NCBI GenBank assembly: GCA_025999775.1
Contig: BNXT01000064.1
Span: forward strand, 1-7,277
Direction: 5' to 3'
Length of the DNA stretch: 7,277 bases
Source of the DNA: Bacteroidia bacterium
GTDB taxonomy: Bacteria > Bacteroidota > Bacteroidia > Bacteroidales > P3
The notes under the pieces were generated by a model. It made no database searches. It was given only the letters and a program-made list of their open reading frames with translations, and was not told where the DNA came from. This document shows, in pieces, positions 1-5,740 of this stretch (positions are counted from its first letter, which is position 1; every line of letters starts with the position of its first letter). The position numbers and the translations under genes were made by a program.

Positions 1-35
1 GTGTATAAAGTATTTGTAAAATGTGTCTTTATCAT
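1..35 (-). CDS. Possible 5' end of an unidentified minus-strand gene (partial)
   Basis: On the minus strand an ATG at 35-33 opens a frame that stays open to the left edge and reads MIKTHFTNTLY. It lies 68 nt after the thiL-like stop codon and about 34 nt downstream of a TAAATTTG box, a reasonable leader length for a Bacteroidota gene. Eleven open codons are weak evidence, since a random frame would often stay open that long, and the peptide resembles no family I recognise. Its only support is the promoter-like box and the shared orientation with the thiL-like gene. Confidence 0.22.
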   Translation of the reverse strand, partial: MIKTHFTNTLY

Positions 36-73
36 TATATTTATCTCCAAAATACGTCTATTGTTTTACAAAT
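12..73. repeat. 10-bp perfect inverted repeat in the spacer downstream of the thiL-like gene
   Basis: ATTTGTAAAA at 12-21 is the exact reverse complement of TTTTACAAAT at 64-73, separated by 42 nt. The arms are very AT-rich, and no T-run follows in the direction of thiL transcription, so it does not look like a strong intrinsic terminator. A second palindrome, TTTACGTAAA at 73-82, overlaps the right arm. The sequence TTTGTAAAAT at 13-22 recurs at 1211-1220, upstream of the thiL-like gene. It could be an operator or simply chance in AT-rich DNA. Confidence 0.4.
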
Positions 74-76
74 TTA
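69..76 (-). promoter_or_regulatory. Candidate Bacteroidota -7 promoter element (minus strand)
   Basis: Read on the minus strand this is TAAATTTG, a full match to the Bacteroidota TAnnTTTG -7 consensus. The ten bases 69-78 are identical to 1163-1172, which hold the candidate -7 box of the thiL-like gene. No convincing TTG -33 element is seen about 20 nt further upstream (near 95-100), so it is weaker than the thiL candidate. It would direct transcription leftwards toward the ATG at 35-33. Confidence 0.3.
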
Positions 77-103
77 CGTAAAAATTTCTAATTACAGGAT
101 TGA

Positions 104-1141
104 TCAATAGTCTATCTCTTGTGCACGCAGTTGTATGAGTGGTCCATTTTGAGGCATCAGCATACAACCGGAGTTTTTCTCTGTGAAATGCCCAACCACC
201 GAAATGTTAGCATTATGTTTTATCGTTTCGTAGTCGCTTTGAGCAATAGAGAACAAGAGTTCGTAATCTTCACCGCCATTGAGCGCCGTAGTGGTCGGAT
301 GGATGTCAAAGGTTTCCATCGTAGAGTATGTGGAATGGTCAATGGGAATTTTATCTTCGTACAGCAGGCATCCCAATGCGGAGGCTCGCGCGAGTTGCAG
401 CGCTGCCGCCGCTAATCCGGTATCAATACAGCGCATAGATGTCGGCTTGATGCCTTTTTCTTTGAAGAAATCAAGAATATCCACACGGGCTTCAGGCTTC
501 AGTTGTCGTTCCACTACATATTCATGACCTTGTAAATCCGGTTGCATTTTAGGATCTGCCATAAATACGGCTTTTTCACGTTGCAGAATGAGTAAACCTG
601 CGTAAGCGCCGCCTAAATCGCCACTTACGCAGAGCAGTTGCTTATCCATACCGCCGTGGCTATACACAATGTCGGTTTCATCGGCTTGTCCAATGACCGA
701 AATAGCAATACATAACCCACTTTGACTGCTGGTCGTTTGTATTCCCATAATGTCAATAGACAGTCGTTGACACGCTAAACGCACGCCGGTAAACAATTCT
801 TCTACAGCTTCCAACGAAAAACGGTTAGACAGCGCCAGCGTCAATGAAATCTGTGAGGGACGTACATTCATAGCGATGAGGCGTGATACACCCACTACGA
901 CGGTCTTGTAACCCAAGTGTCTGAGCGGCACGTAAGTGAGGTCAAAATGCACGTTTTCGAGTAACAAATCCGAAGAAAAGACGCTGGTCGTAGATTCGTG
1001 TTTTACGACGATTGCCTCATCGCCAAAGGACGAAAGACTGCTCGCCTGCTGTTTTGTCAAGCCTTCGCCAAGATGTTGCAACAATTTAGATTGACCTACC
1101 TGCTCAAGTTCTGTACGTACCGGATTTTTATCTTCAAACAT
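104..1141 (-). CDS. thiL: Thiamine-monophosphate kinase (ThiL) homologue, probably catalytically impaired
   Basis: ThiL phosphorylates thiamine monophosphate to the diphosphate cofactor in the cytoplasm, with ATP and Mg2+. This 345-residue protein has normal family length and an intact frame. Recognisable family segments are an LLLENVHFDLTYVPL-type stretch at 59-73, HLGYK (75-79), LCVSGDLGGAY (170-180), ERQLKPEAR (211-219) and NGGEDYELLF (288-297). Fold and identity are therefore clear. The acidic motifs are eroded: GDD is GDE (40-42), TTD is SSD (56-58), NxSD is GVSR (84-87), GGDT is GIQT (133-136) and DISDGL is CIDTGL (238-243). The last three changes remove family Mg2+/nucleotide ligands, so kinase activity is doubtful. 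The start is supported by N-terminal family-like sequence and a promoter just upstream. The gene is transcribed divergently from the export operon. It could be a pseudoenzyme or a paralogue with a new role. The family assignment is firm; activity is uncertain. Confidence 0.9.
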   Translation of the reverse strand: MFEDKNPVRTELEQVGQSKLLQHLGEGLTKQQASSLSSFGDEAIVVKHESTTSVFSSDLLLENVHFDLTYVPLRHLGYKTVVVGVSRLIAMNVRPSQISLTLALSNRFSLEAVEELFTGVRLACQRLSIDIMGIQTTSSQSGLCIAISVIGQADETDIVYSHGGMDKQLLCVSGDLGGAYAGLLILQREKAVFMADPKMQPDLQGHEYVVERQLKPEARVDILDFFKEKGIKPTSMRCIDTGLAAAALQLARASALGCLLYEDKIPIDHSTYSTMETFDIHPTTTALNGGEDYELLFSIAQSDYETIKHNANISVVGHFTEKNSGCMLMPQNGPLIQLRAQEIDY

Positions 1142-1162
1142 ATTTATTTGGAATTAACATTG

Positions 1163-1194
1163 CAAATTTACGCTTTTTTTTGCTATTTCACAAA
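1163..1194 (-). promoter_or_regulatory. Candidate promoter of the thiL-like gene
   Basis: On the minus strand, TTTG (1194-1191) is followed after 20 nt by TAAATTTG (1170-1163). This matches the Bacteroidota sigma pattern TTTG / TAnnTTTG in both elements and spacing. Transcription would start around 1156-1158, leaving a leader of about 15 nt before the ATG at 1141. A second TAnnTTTG match, TATTTTTG at 1206-1199, lacks a well-placed -33 element. Confidence 0.6.
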
Positions 1195-1324
1195 ACCGCA
1201 AAAATAGCATTTTGTAAAATATTTTAATTGTTCAGTTGTCTTACAAAGTGTAGGTGTAAAAAACGAGTAGCTAAAAGGTATTTTAAATTGAAATCCCAAT
1301 ATAGCGTAATTCAAAAAAAAATCG

Positions 1325-1332
1325 TACCTTTG
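1325..1332 (+). promoter_or_regulatory. Candidate -7 element of the export operon promoter
   Basis: TACCTTTG is an exact match to the Bacteroidota TAnnTTTG -7 consensus, directly after an A-rich run. The expected TTG -33 element is not clear: the nearest TTG, at 1288-1290, is 34 nt away, which is too far. Strength may therefore depend on an activator or on the A-tract. Transcription would begin near 1338-1340, giving a leader of roughly 58 nt before the ATPase ATG at 1397. Confidence 0.5.
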
Positions 1333-1341
1333 TGTAACTTT

Positions 1342-1404
1342 ATGTCGTACAAGTTCGTCTTAGTATATGTTAACTGCCATAATATGATTGCTATTTATGA
1401 TTAG
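1342..1404 (+). CDS. Possible 20-residue leader ORF overlapping the ATPase start
   Basis: An ATG at 1342, just after the predicted transcription start, opens a frame reading MSYKFVLVYVNCHNMIAIYD and ends with TAG at 1402-1404. It overlaps the first 8 nt of the ATPase gene in a different frame. An internal ATG at 1384 would give a 6-residue version. The arrangement would allow translational coupling or leader-based control, but the ORF is short, has no clear ribosome binding site, and may be chance. Confidence 0.2.
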   Translation: MSYKFVLVYVNCHNMIAIYD

Positions 1405-2071
1405 AATTACAGATCTCAATAAAACTTACTTTGGAGCACAGCCATTGCACGTGCTTAAAGGTATCAACCTGCACATCGCCGAAGGAGAATATGTTTCCAT
1501 CATGGGGCAATCCGGATCCGGCAAATCCACACTGCTTAATATTTTGGGGATATTGGATAACTACGACACCGGCTCTTACTATCTTAACAATGTTTTGATA
1601 CAAGGACTCACCGAAACCCGCTCTGCGGAACTGCGTAACTTGTTGATTGGCTTTGTGTTTCAGTCGTTTAACTTGATCAACTTCAAAAATGCGATGGAGA
1701 ACGTGGCGCTACCGCTGTATTACCGTAATATTCCGCGTAAAAAACGCAATGCTATAGCATTGGAGTATTTAGATAGAATGGGACTTTTAGAGTGGGCTAC
1801 CCACTTGCCGAGCGAGATGTCGGGCGGTCAAAAACAACGCGTCGCTGTTGCTCGTGCACTCATCTCCAACCCTAAAATCATCCTTGCCGATGAACCTACC
1901 GGCGCCTTAGACAGTAGTACCTCCAGCGAGGTGATGGGTCTCTTTGGCGAAGTTAATAAGATGGGCAAAACCGTTATCATCGTAACACACGAACGGGAAG
2001 TAGCTGAACGTACCGACCGTATCATACACATCAAGGACGGCGTGATTGATAACGAAGAATATACCCGTTAA
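1397..2071 (+). CDS. ABC transporter ATP-binding protein, LolD/MacB type
   Basis: Cytoplasmic ATPase subunit expected to energise the two permeases encoded next. Counting from the ATG at 1397 it has 224 residues, normal for this stand-alone class. All nucleotide-binding motifs are present: Walker A GQSGSGKST (37-45), Q-loop Q89 in FVFQSFNL, signature MSGGQKQR (141-148), Walker B IILADEP (161-167) with catalytic E166, D-loop ALD (170-172), and switch H198 in VTHE. The first signature residue is M instead of the usual L, a mild change. The signature, the PTGALD stretch and the N-terminus MIRITDLNKTY are typical of the MacB/LolD/FtsE group. An in-frame TTG at 1388 would add three residues but is less likely than the ATG. 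It is the first gene of the operon, 9 nt before the next. It is probably active; whether it belongs to an efflux or another MacB-like machine rests on the neighbours. Confidence 0.93.
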   Translation: MIRITDLNKTYFGAQPLHVLKGINLHIAEGEYVSIMGQSGSGKSTLLNILGILDNYDTGSYYLNNVLIQGLTETRSAELRNLLIGFVFQSFNLINFKNAMENVALPLYYRNIPRKKRNAIALEYLDRMGLLEWATHLPSEMSGGQKQRVAVARALISNPKIILADEPTGALDSSTSSEVMGLFGEVNKMGKTVIIVTHEREVAERTDRIIHIKDGVIDNEEYTR

Positions 2072-2080
2072 AGGAAACGC

Positions 2081-3337
2081 ATGGATACACTCTACGAAAT
2101 ACTCGCTTCCATACGTAGAAATAAACTGCGTACTATCCTCACGGGCTTCTCTGTAGCATGGGGTATCTTCATGCTTATTGTGCTGTTAGGCTCCGGTAAC
2201 GGACTGATGAATGGGGTGCAGTCCAATTTTAGAGATCAAGCGAGCAACGTCATTCGTATATTTCCGGGCTGGACATCTATGTCGCATGATGGTCTTGAAA
2301 AAGGACGACGTATTACCATTAAAGCGGAAGATTTAGAAATGCTTGCGCAGCAATTCCCCGAACATATCGAATTAGTTACACCGCAACTACGAAGAAGGGG
2401 TACACAAGTGGCGCGCGGTAACGAATATTCCGTGTTGCAGGTGGAGGGGGTCTATCCCGAATATATGGATTTACAAGGCGTTCGTGTACTCGCCGGCAAA
2501 GGACGTAATATCAACTATCAGGATATTAACGAATACCGCAAAGTGATTCTTATCCACCCGAAAACGGCTACGGTATTGTTTCCGAACGAAGATCCTATTG
2601 GAGACTATGTTAAACTCAATAATGTGCTGTTTCAGGTTGCGGGTATTTATGATGCCGACGGATCATCCGAAGAACGTGCCGCTTACATCCCTTACTCGAC
2701 GGCACAAATCTTTTTTAATAAAGGCAATAAAATTGATGCTGCCACCTTGGCTATCAAGAACCTGCCAACGTTGGAAGCCAACGAGAAGTTTGTTATAGAC
2801 GTACGGCAATACCTTTCCACAATCTTGCGTTTTCATCCCGAAGACCGGAATGCGGTGTGGATGTGGAACCGTTTTGACGATTATTTACAAACGCAGTTTA
2901 TTTTTTCAGCAATCAGTATAGCAATATGGATCATCGGTTTATTTTCGTTGATTTCAGGTATTGTTGGAGTGGGTAATATCATGCTTATTAGCGTGAAGGA
3001 GCGTACCAAGGAGTTTGGTATCCGGAAAGCTATCGGCGCTTCGCCGTGGAATATCTTACGCGTGGTAATCATGGAAAGTATTATCATCACTGCTATTTTT
3101 GGCTATATTGGCATGTTTTTAGGCATTGGCGTTACGGAACTTCTCAACTATGTATTAGAATCCACGCAAGGACCGAAGACCGGTAACGACCCGACCATGT
3201 TTCTCAATCCGACTATTGATATGAGTATTGCCATTGCTGCAACGGCAACCTTAGTGATAGCCGGAACCTTGGCAGGCTTCTTCCCTGCTCGGAAAGCCGT
3301 TACTATTAAGCCTGTAGAGGCGCTAACCGCTAAATAA
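2081..3337 (+). CDS. FtsX/MacB-family ABC permease, subunit 1
   Basis: Inner-membrane subunit with the MacB topology. A cytoplasmic N-terminal helix (LYEILASIRRNKLRTILT, 4-21) leads into TM1 (about 22-42). A periplasmic domain of about 230 residues follows (43-272), then three C-terminal TM helices at roughly 273-303, 327-352 and 380-402. The cytoplasmic loop VKERTKEFGIRKAIGASP (305-322) is the hallmark of FtsX permeases and is expected to contact the ATPase. The tail FPARKAVTIKPVEAL (401-415) is also typical. The periplasmic part carries the KGRR motif (74-77) shared with the following permease. At 418 residues it is complete and not fused to an ATPase, unlike classical MacB. The ATG at 2081 lies 9 nt after the ATPase stop, behind a purine-rich AAAGGAAA, which supports co-translation. 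It probably pairs with the next gene product as a heterodimer. Confidence 0.92.
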   Translation: MDTLYEILASIRRNKLRTILTGFSVAWGIFMLIVLLGSGNGLMNGVQSNFRDQASNVIRIFPGWTSMSHDGLEKGRRITIKAEDLEMLAQQFPEHIELVTPQLRRRGTQVARGNEYSVLQVEGVYPEYMDLQGVRVLAGKGRNINYQDINEYRKVILIHPKTATVLFPNEDPIGDYVKLNNVLFQVAGIYDADGSSEERAAYIPYSTAQIFFNKGNKIDAATLAIKNLPTLEANEKFVIDVRQYLSTILRFHPEDRNAVWMWNRFDDYLQTQFIFSAISIAIWIIGLFSLISGIVGVGNIMLISVKERTKEFGIRKAIGASPWNILRVVIMESIIITAIFGYIGMFLGIGVTELLNYVLESTQGPKTGNDPTMFLNPTIDMSIAIAATATLVIAGTLAGFFPARKAVTIKPVEALTAK

Positions 3338-3345
3338 CCGAATGA

Positions 3346-4593
3346 ATGAAATTGTTTGATGCCGATAAGTTTTCAGAGATAGTCCAGTCCATTACCAAAA
3401 ACAAGACGCGTAGTTTCTTGACGGCTTTTGGTGTGTTTTGGGGTATCTTTATGCTTATTGCACTTATTGGTGGCGGTAACGGATTGGAATTTATGCTCAA
3501 AAAAGAGATTGCCGGCGTGGAGACCAACTCTGCATTTTTGTTTACTAATCGCACAGGAGAAGCCTATCAAGGCTTTCAAAAAGGACGACGATGGCAAATG
3601 AAATTCTCAGACGTGGCAGTTCTAAAGTCGCAAATACCTGAGATTCAAGATATTTCGGCAATTCTTTTTGGCAACGGCGACGTGGTGAGAGGGGAACATA
3701 GCGAAAGTTTCAGCGTAAAAGGATTTACACCTGAATATCTGAATATTAACCACTCTAACGTATTTATGGGGCGCCATATCAATGATATGGATATACAAGA
3801 AAATCGTAAAGTATGCGTTATCGGCGAACAAGTATATGAAAGCCTGTTCTTTAGGGGTGAAGACCCTATTGGTACCTACCTTCGGGTTAATAGCATTTAT
3901 TATCAGGTTATTGGTGTTTGTCGCCCGCTCTCTTCGGGTATGAACGTTGGTGGAGATGACAAAGAAACTATTGTTTTACCGATGAACGTGATGCGGCAAA
4001 CCTTTCATCTGGGCGATGTTGTACACATGATAGCGTTTACCACTGTACGAGGCTATAGCGTTGCCGATATTAGCAGCGACGTAGAGCGTATTATCAAACA
4101 ACTCCATAAAATATCGCCGACCGATAAAAAAGCATTGGATGTGTTTGATTTGGAAAAACAATTTAAAATATTCGACAATCTGTTTGTGGGGATTAATATT
4201 TTAATATGGATTGTAGGACTTGGCACGCTTCTTGCAGGAATTATCGGAGTAAGTAATATAATGATGGTAACGGTTAATGAGCGTACACAGGAGATTGGGG
4301 TACGGCGAGCTTTAGGCGCTAAGCCGTATCAGATTATTGTGCAGATATTGAGTGAAACGGCGCTGTTGACGAGCATAGCAGGTATTTTGGGGATTGCTTT
4401 TGGGGTGCTGGTGTTGCAGGTGGTAGATACCGCAATGAGTGGTGGCGGCGGTGAAACAGGCGGCTTTATGGCGCCGTTTTGGACGGCTTTAGGAGCGGCA
4501 GTAGTACTCTTGTTTTTGAGCTTACTCGCAGGTTTAGCGCCCGCATGGCGCGCAATGCAAATAAAAGCTATAGATGCTTTACGTGAAGAATAA
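3346..4593 (+). CDS. FtsX/MacB-family ABC permease, subunit 2
   Basis: Second inner-membrane permease, 415 residues, paralogous to the preceding one. The TM1 regions nearly match (WGIFMLIVLLGSGNGL at 27-42 in subunit 1, WGIFMLIALIGGGNGL at 32-47 here), and both carry KGRR (79-82 here). Layout is TM1 at about 27-47, a periplasmic domain to about 278, then TM helices near 280-307, 335-360 and 378-400. The ATPase-coupling loop is VNERTQEIGVRRALGAKP (310-327) and the end is APAWRAMQIKAIDALREE. A glycine-rich stretch SGGGGETGG (365-373) lies in the loop between the last two helices and is absent from subunit 1. The start at 3346 follows the upstream stop by 8 nt. Tandem non-identical permeases with one ATPase suggest an asymmetric heterodimer, an inference from gene order. 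Confidence 0.92.
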   Translation: MKLFDADKFSEIVQSITKNKTRSFLTAFGVFWGIFMLIALIGGGNGLEFMLKKEIAGVETNSAFLFTNRTGEAYQGFQKGRRWQMKFSDVAVLKSQIPEIQDISAILFGNGDVVRGEHSESFSVKGFTPEYLNINHSNVFMGRHINDMDIQENRKVCVIGEQVYESLFFRGEDPIGTYLRVNSIYYQVIGVCRPLSSGMNVGGDDKETIVLPMNVMRQTFHLGDVVHMIAFTTVRGYSVADISSDVERIIKQLHKISPTDKKALDVFDLEKQFKIFDNLFVGINILIWIVGLGTLLAGIIGVSNIMMVTVNERTQEIGVRRALGAKPYQIIVQILSETALLTSIAGILGIAFGVLVLQVVDTAMSGGGGETGGFMAPFWTALGAAVVLLFLSLLAGLAPAWRAMQIKAIDALREE

Positions 4594-4620
4594 CTTAAAT
4601 TAAAAATATAACGATACGTT

Positions 4621-5736
4621 ATGAAAAAGTTTTTTAGAATACTGATGTTTGTCATCCTTGGTGTGATTGTACTGGGCACGTTTGTGTTTTTGTATCAAAA
4701 ATCAAAACCCAAGGTTATTGTTTATGAGATAGTGTCGCCAACGAAGCACACTATAACAAAAAAGACTGTTGCTACAGGAAAAGTAGAACCGCGTGATGAA
4801 ATCCTCATCAAACCGCAAATCAATGGTATCATTGCCGAACTCTACAAAGAAGCCGGACATAAGGTACAAGCGAATGAGGTCATCGCTAAAGTAAAGGTTG
4901 TGCCGGATATGAATTCGCTGAACTCCGCAGAATCGCGTGTTAATTTATCAGAGATAGAGTTTAAACAGAATGAAATAAACTACAAAAGGGTCAGCGATCT
5001 CTTTGAAAAAGGGGTTGTCTCTCGCGAAGATTACGAACAAACGGAGATGTCGTACAATCGTTCCAAAGAGGAGCTACAAGCTGCGAATGACGCTTTGGGT
5101 ATCATCAAAACAGGTATTTCTTCACGTTCTGCGGGCTATAGTACAACAATGGTAACCTCTACCGTGAGCGGCTTAGTGCTGGCGGTGCCGGTGAAAGTGG
5201 GTACGTCGGTGGTGCAGTCGAACAACTTCAACGATGGTACAACGATTGCTTCTGTGGCTAATCTGAGCGACATGCTCTTTATTGGTAAAATTGATGAAAC
5301 AGAGATTGGAAAAATCCATACGGGAGCTAAGATGACCCTGACTATCGGCGCTTTGCGTGATGTGAAATTAACCGCTATCCTTGAACAGATAGCCCCCAAA
5401 GGCGTGGAAGAAAATGGCGCCATCCTGTTTGAAATGAAAGCGGCAGTGAAAATCCCTGATAGTATATTCATTCGTGCCGGATATTCCGCTAATGCCGAAA
5501 TTATCACTGATAATCGCGATAGCGTATGGGCAATACCCGAAAGCTGTGTGGAATTTTCAAAAGATACAGCCTTTGTGCAGATATTGACTAAGGAAAAACC
5601 GCAAGAATTTACGAAACAAATAGTAACATTGGGGTTGTCGGACGGTATTAACATTGAAATACTTGATGGACTTGATGAGACCGACCGTATTCGTGGCGCA
5701 GTAGTGGATAATAAGAAAAAGACACCTAAAAAGTAA
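4621..5736 (+). CDS. Periplasmic adaptor (membrane fusion) protein, HlyD/MacA type
   Basis: Links the inner-membrane permeases to the outer-membrane channel. The 371-residue protein begins with a membrane anchor (FFRILMFVILGVIVLGTFVF, 4-23) and no lipobox. It then shows the first lipoyl half (about 53-92, with VEPRDEILIKPQINGII), a coiled-coil hairpin (about 97-163, rich in E, K and N), and the second lipoyl half (about 178-215, TSTVSGLVLAVPVKVGTSV). A beta-barrel domain (about 216-297) and a membrane-proximal domain ending in a lysine-rich tail (KKKTPKK) follow. The domain order matches MacA and RND-type adaptors. The hairpin is short, consistent with MacA-type tip-to-tip docking onto a TolC-like partner. 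It lies 27 nt after permease 2 and 4 nt before the channel gene, firmly within the operon. The substrate is unknown. Confidence 0.92.
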   Translation: MKKFFRILMFVILGVIVLGTFVFLYQKSKPKVIVYEIVSPTKHTITKKTVATGKVEPRDEILIKPQINGIIAELYKEAGHKVQANEVIAKVKVVPDMNSLNSAESRVNLSEIEFKQNEINYKRVSDLFEKGVVSREDYEQTEMSYNRSKEELQAANDALGIIKTGISSRSAGYSTTMVTSTVSGLVLAVPVKVGTSVVQSNNFNDGTTIASVANLSDMLFIGKIDETEIGKIHTGAKMTLTIGALRDVKLTAILEQIAPKGVEENGAILFEMKAAVKIPDSIFIRAGYSANAEIITDNRDSVWAIPESCVEFSKDTAFVQILTKEKPQEFTKQIVTLGLSDGINIEILDGLDETDRIRGAVVDNKKKTPKK

Positions 5737-5740
5737 GGCG

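Larger units (their letters stand above)
1142..1396. other. Divergent intergenic region between the thiL-like gene and the export operon
   Basis: These 255 nt of AT-rich DNA separate two divergent transcription units. Besides the two promoter candidates and the leader ORF listed separately, they contain TTTGTAAAAT at 1211-1220 and TTACAAA at 1241-1247, which form a 7-bp inverted repeat (1211-1217 with 1241-1247) with a 23-nt spacer. There is an A-run at 1312-1321 just upstream of the operon -7 box. No riboswitch resembling the TPP (Thi-box) aptamer was recognised on either side, and no regulator gene is present. Confidence 0.6.

Noticed and set aside
119..527. Two overlapping plus-strand open frames (98 and 82 codons) opposite the thiL-like gene
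   Set aside because: Both are antisense to a recognisable ThiL homologue and have no domain or signal of their own.
104..1141. Calling the thiL-like gene a pseudogene
   Set aside because: The frame is intact at full family length with no stop or frameshift; the evidence supports lost catalytic residues, not a broken gene.
998..1207. A 69-codon plus-strand open frame entering the divergent intergenic region
   Set aside because: Most of it is antisense to the thiL-like gene, the rest crosses that gene's promoter, and the peptide has no recognisable features.
1388..1396. TTG at 1388 as the ATPase start
   Set aside because: It adds only three residues (M-L-F); the ATG at 1397 gives the typical family N-terminus MIRITDLNKTY.
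4610..4620. AACGATACGTT, a short imperfect palindrome before the adaptor gene
   Set aside because: Arms of 4 bp with a 3-nt centre are too short to call a terminator or operator.
4329..4679. A 116-codon minus-strand open frame across the permease 2 end and adaptor start
   Set aside because: It overlaps two well-supported genes and its translation is low-complexity shadow sequence.
5136..5654. A 172-codon open frame on the minus strand opposite the adaptor gene
   Set aside because: It lies wholly inside a clearly coding HlyD-type gene, has no family resemblance, and no promoter-like sequence precedes it.
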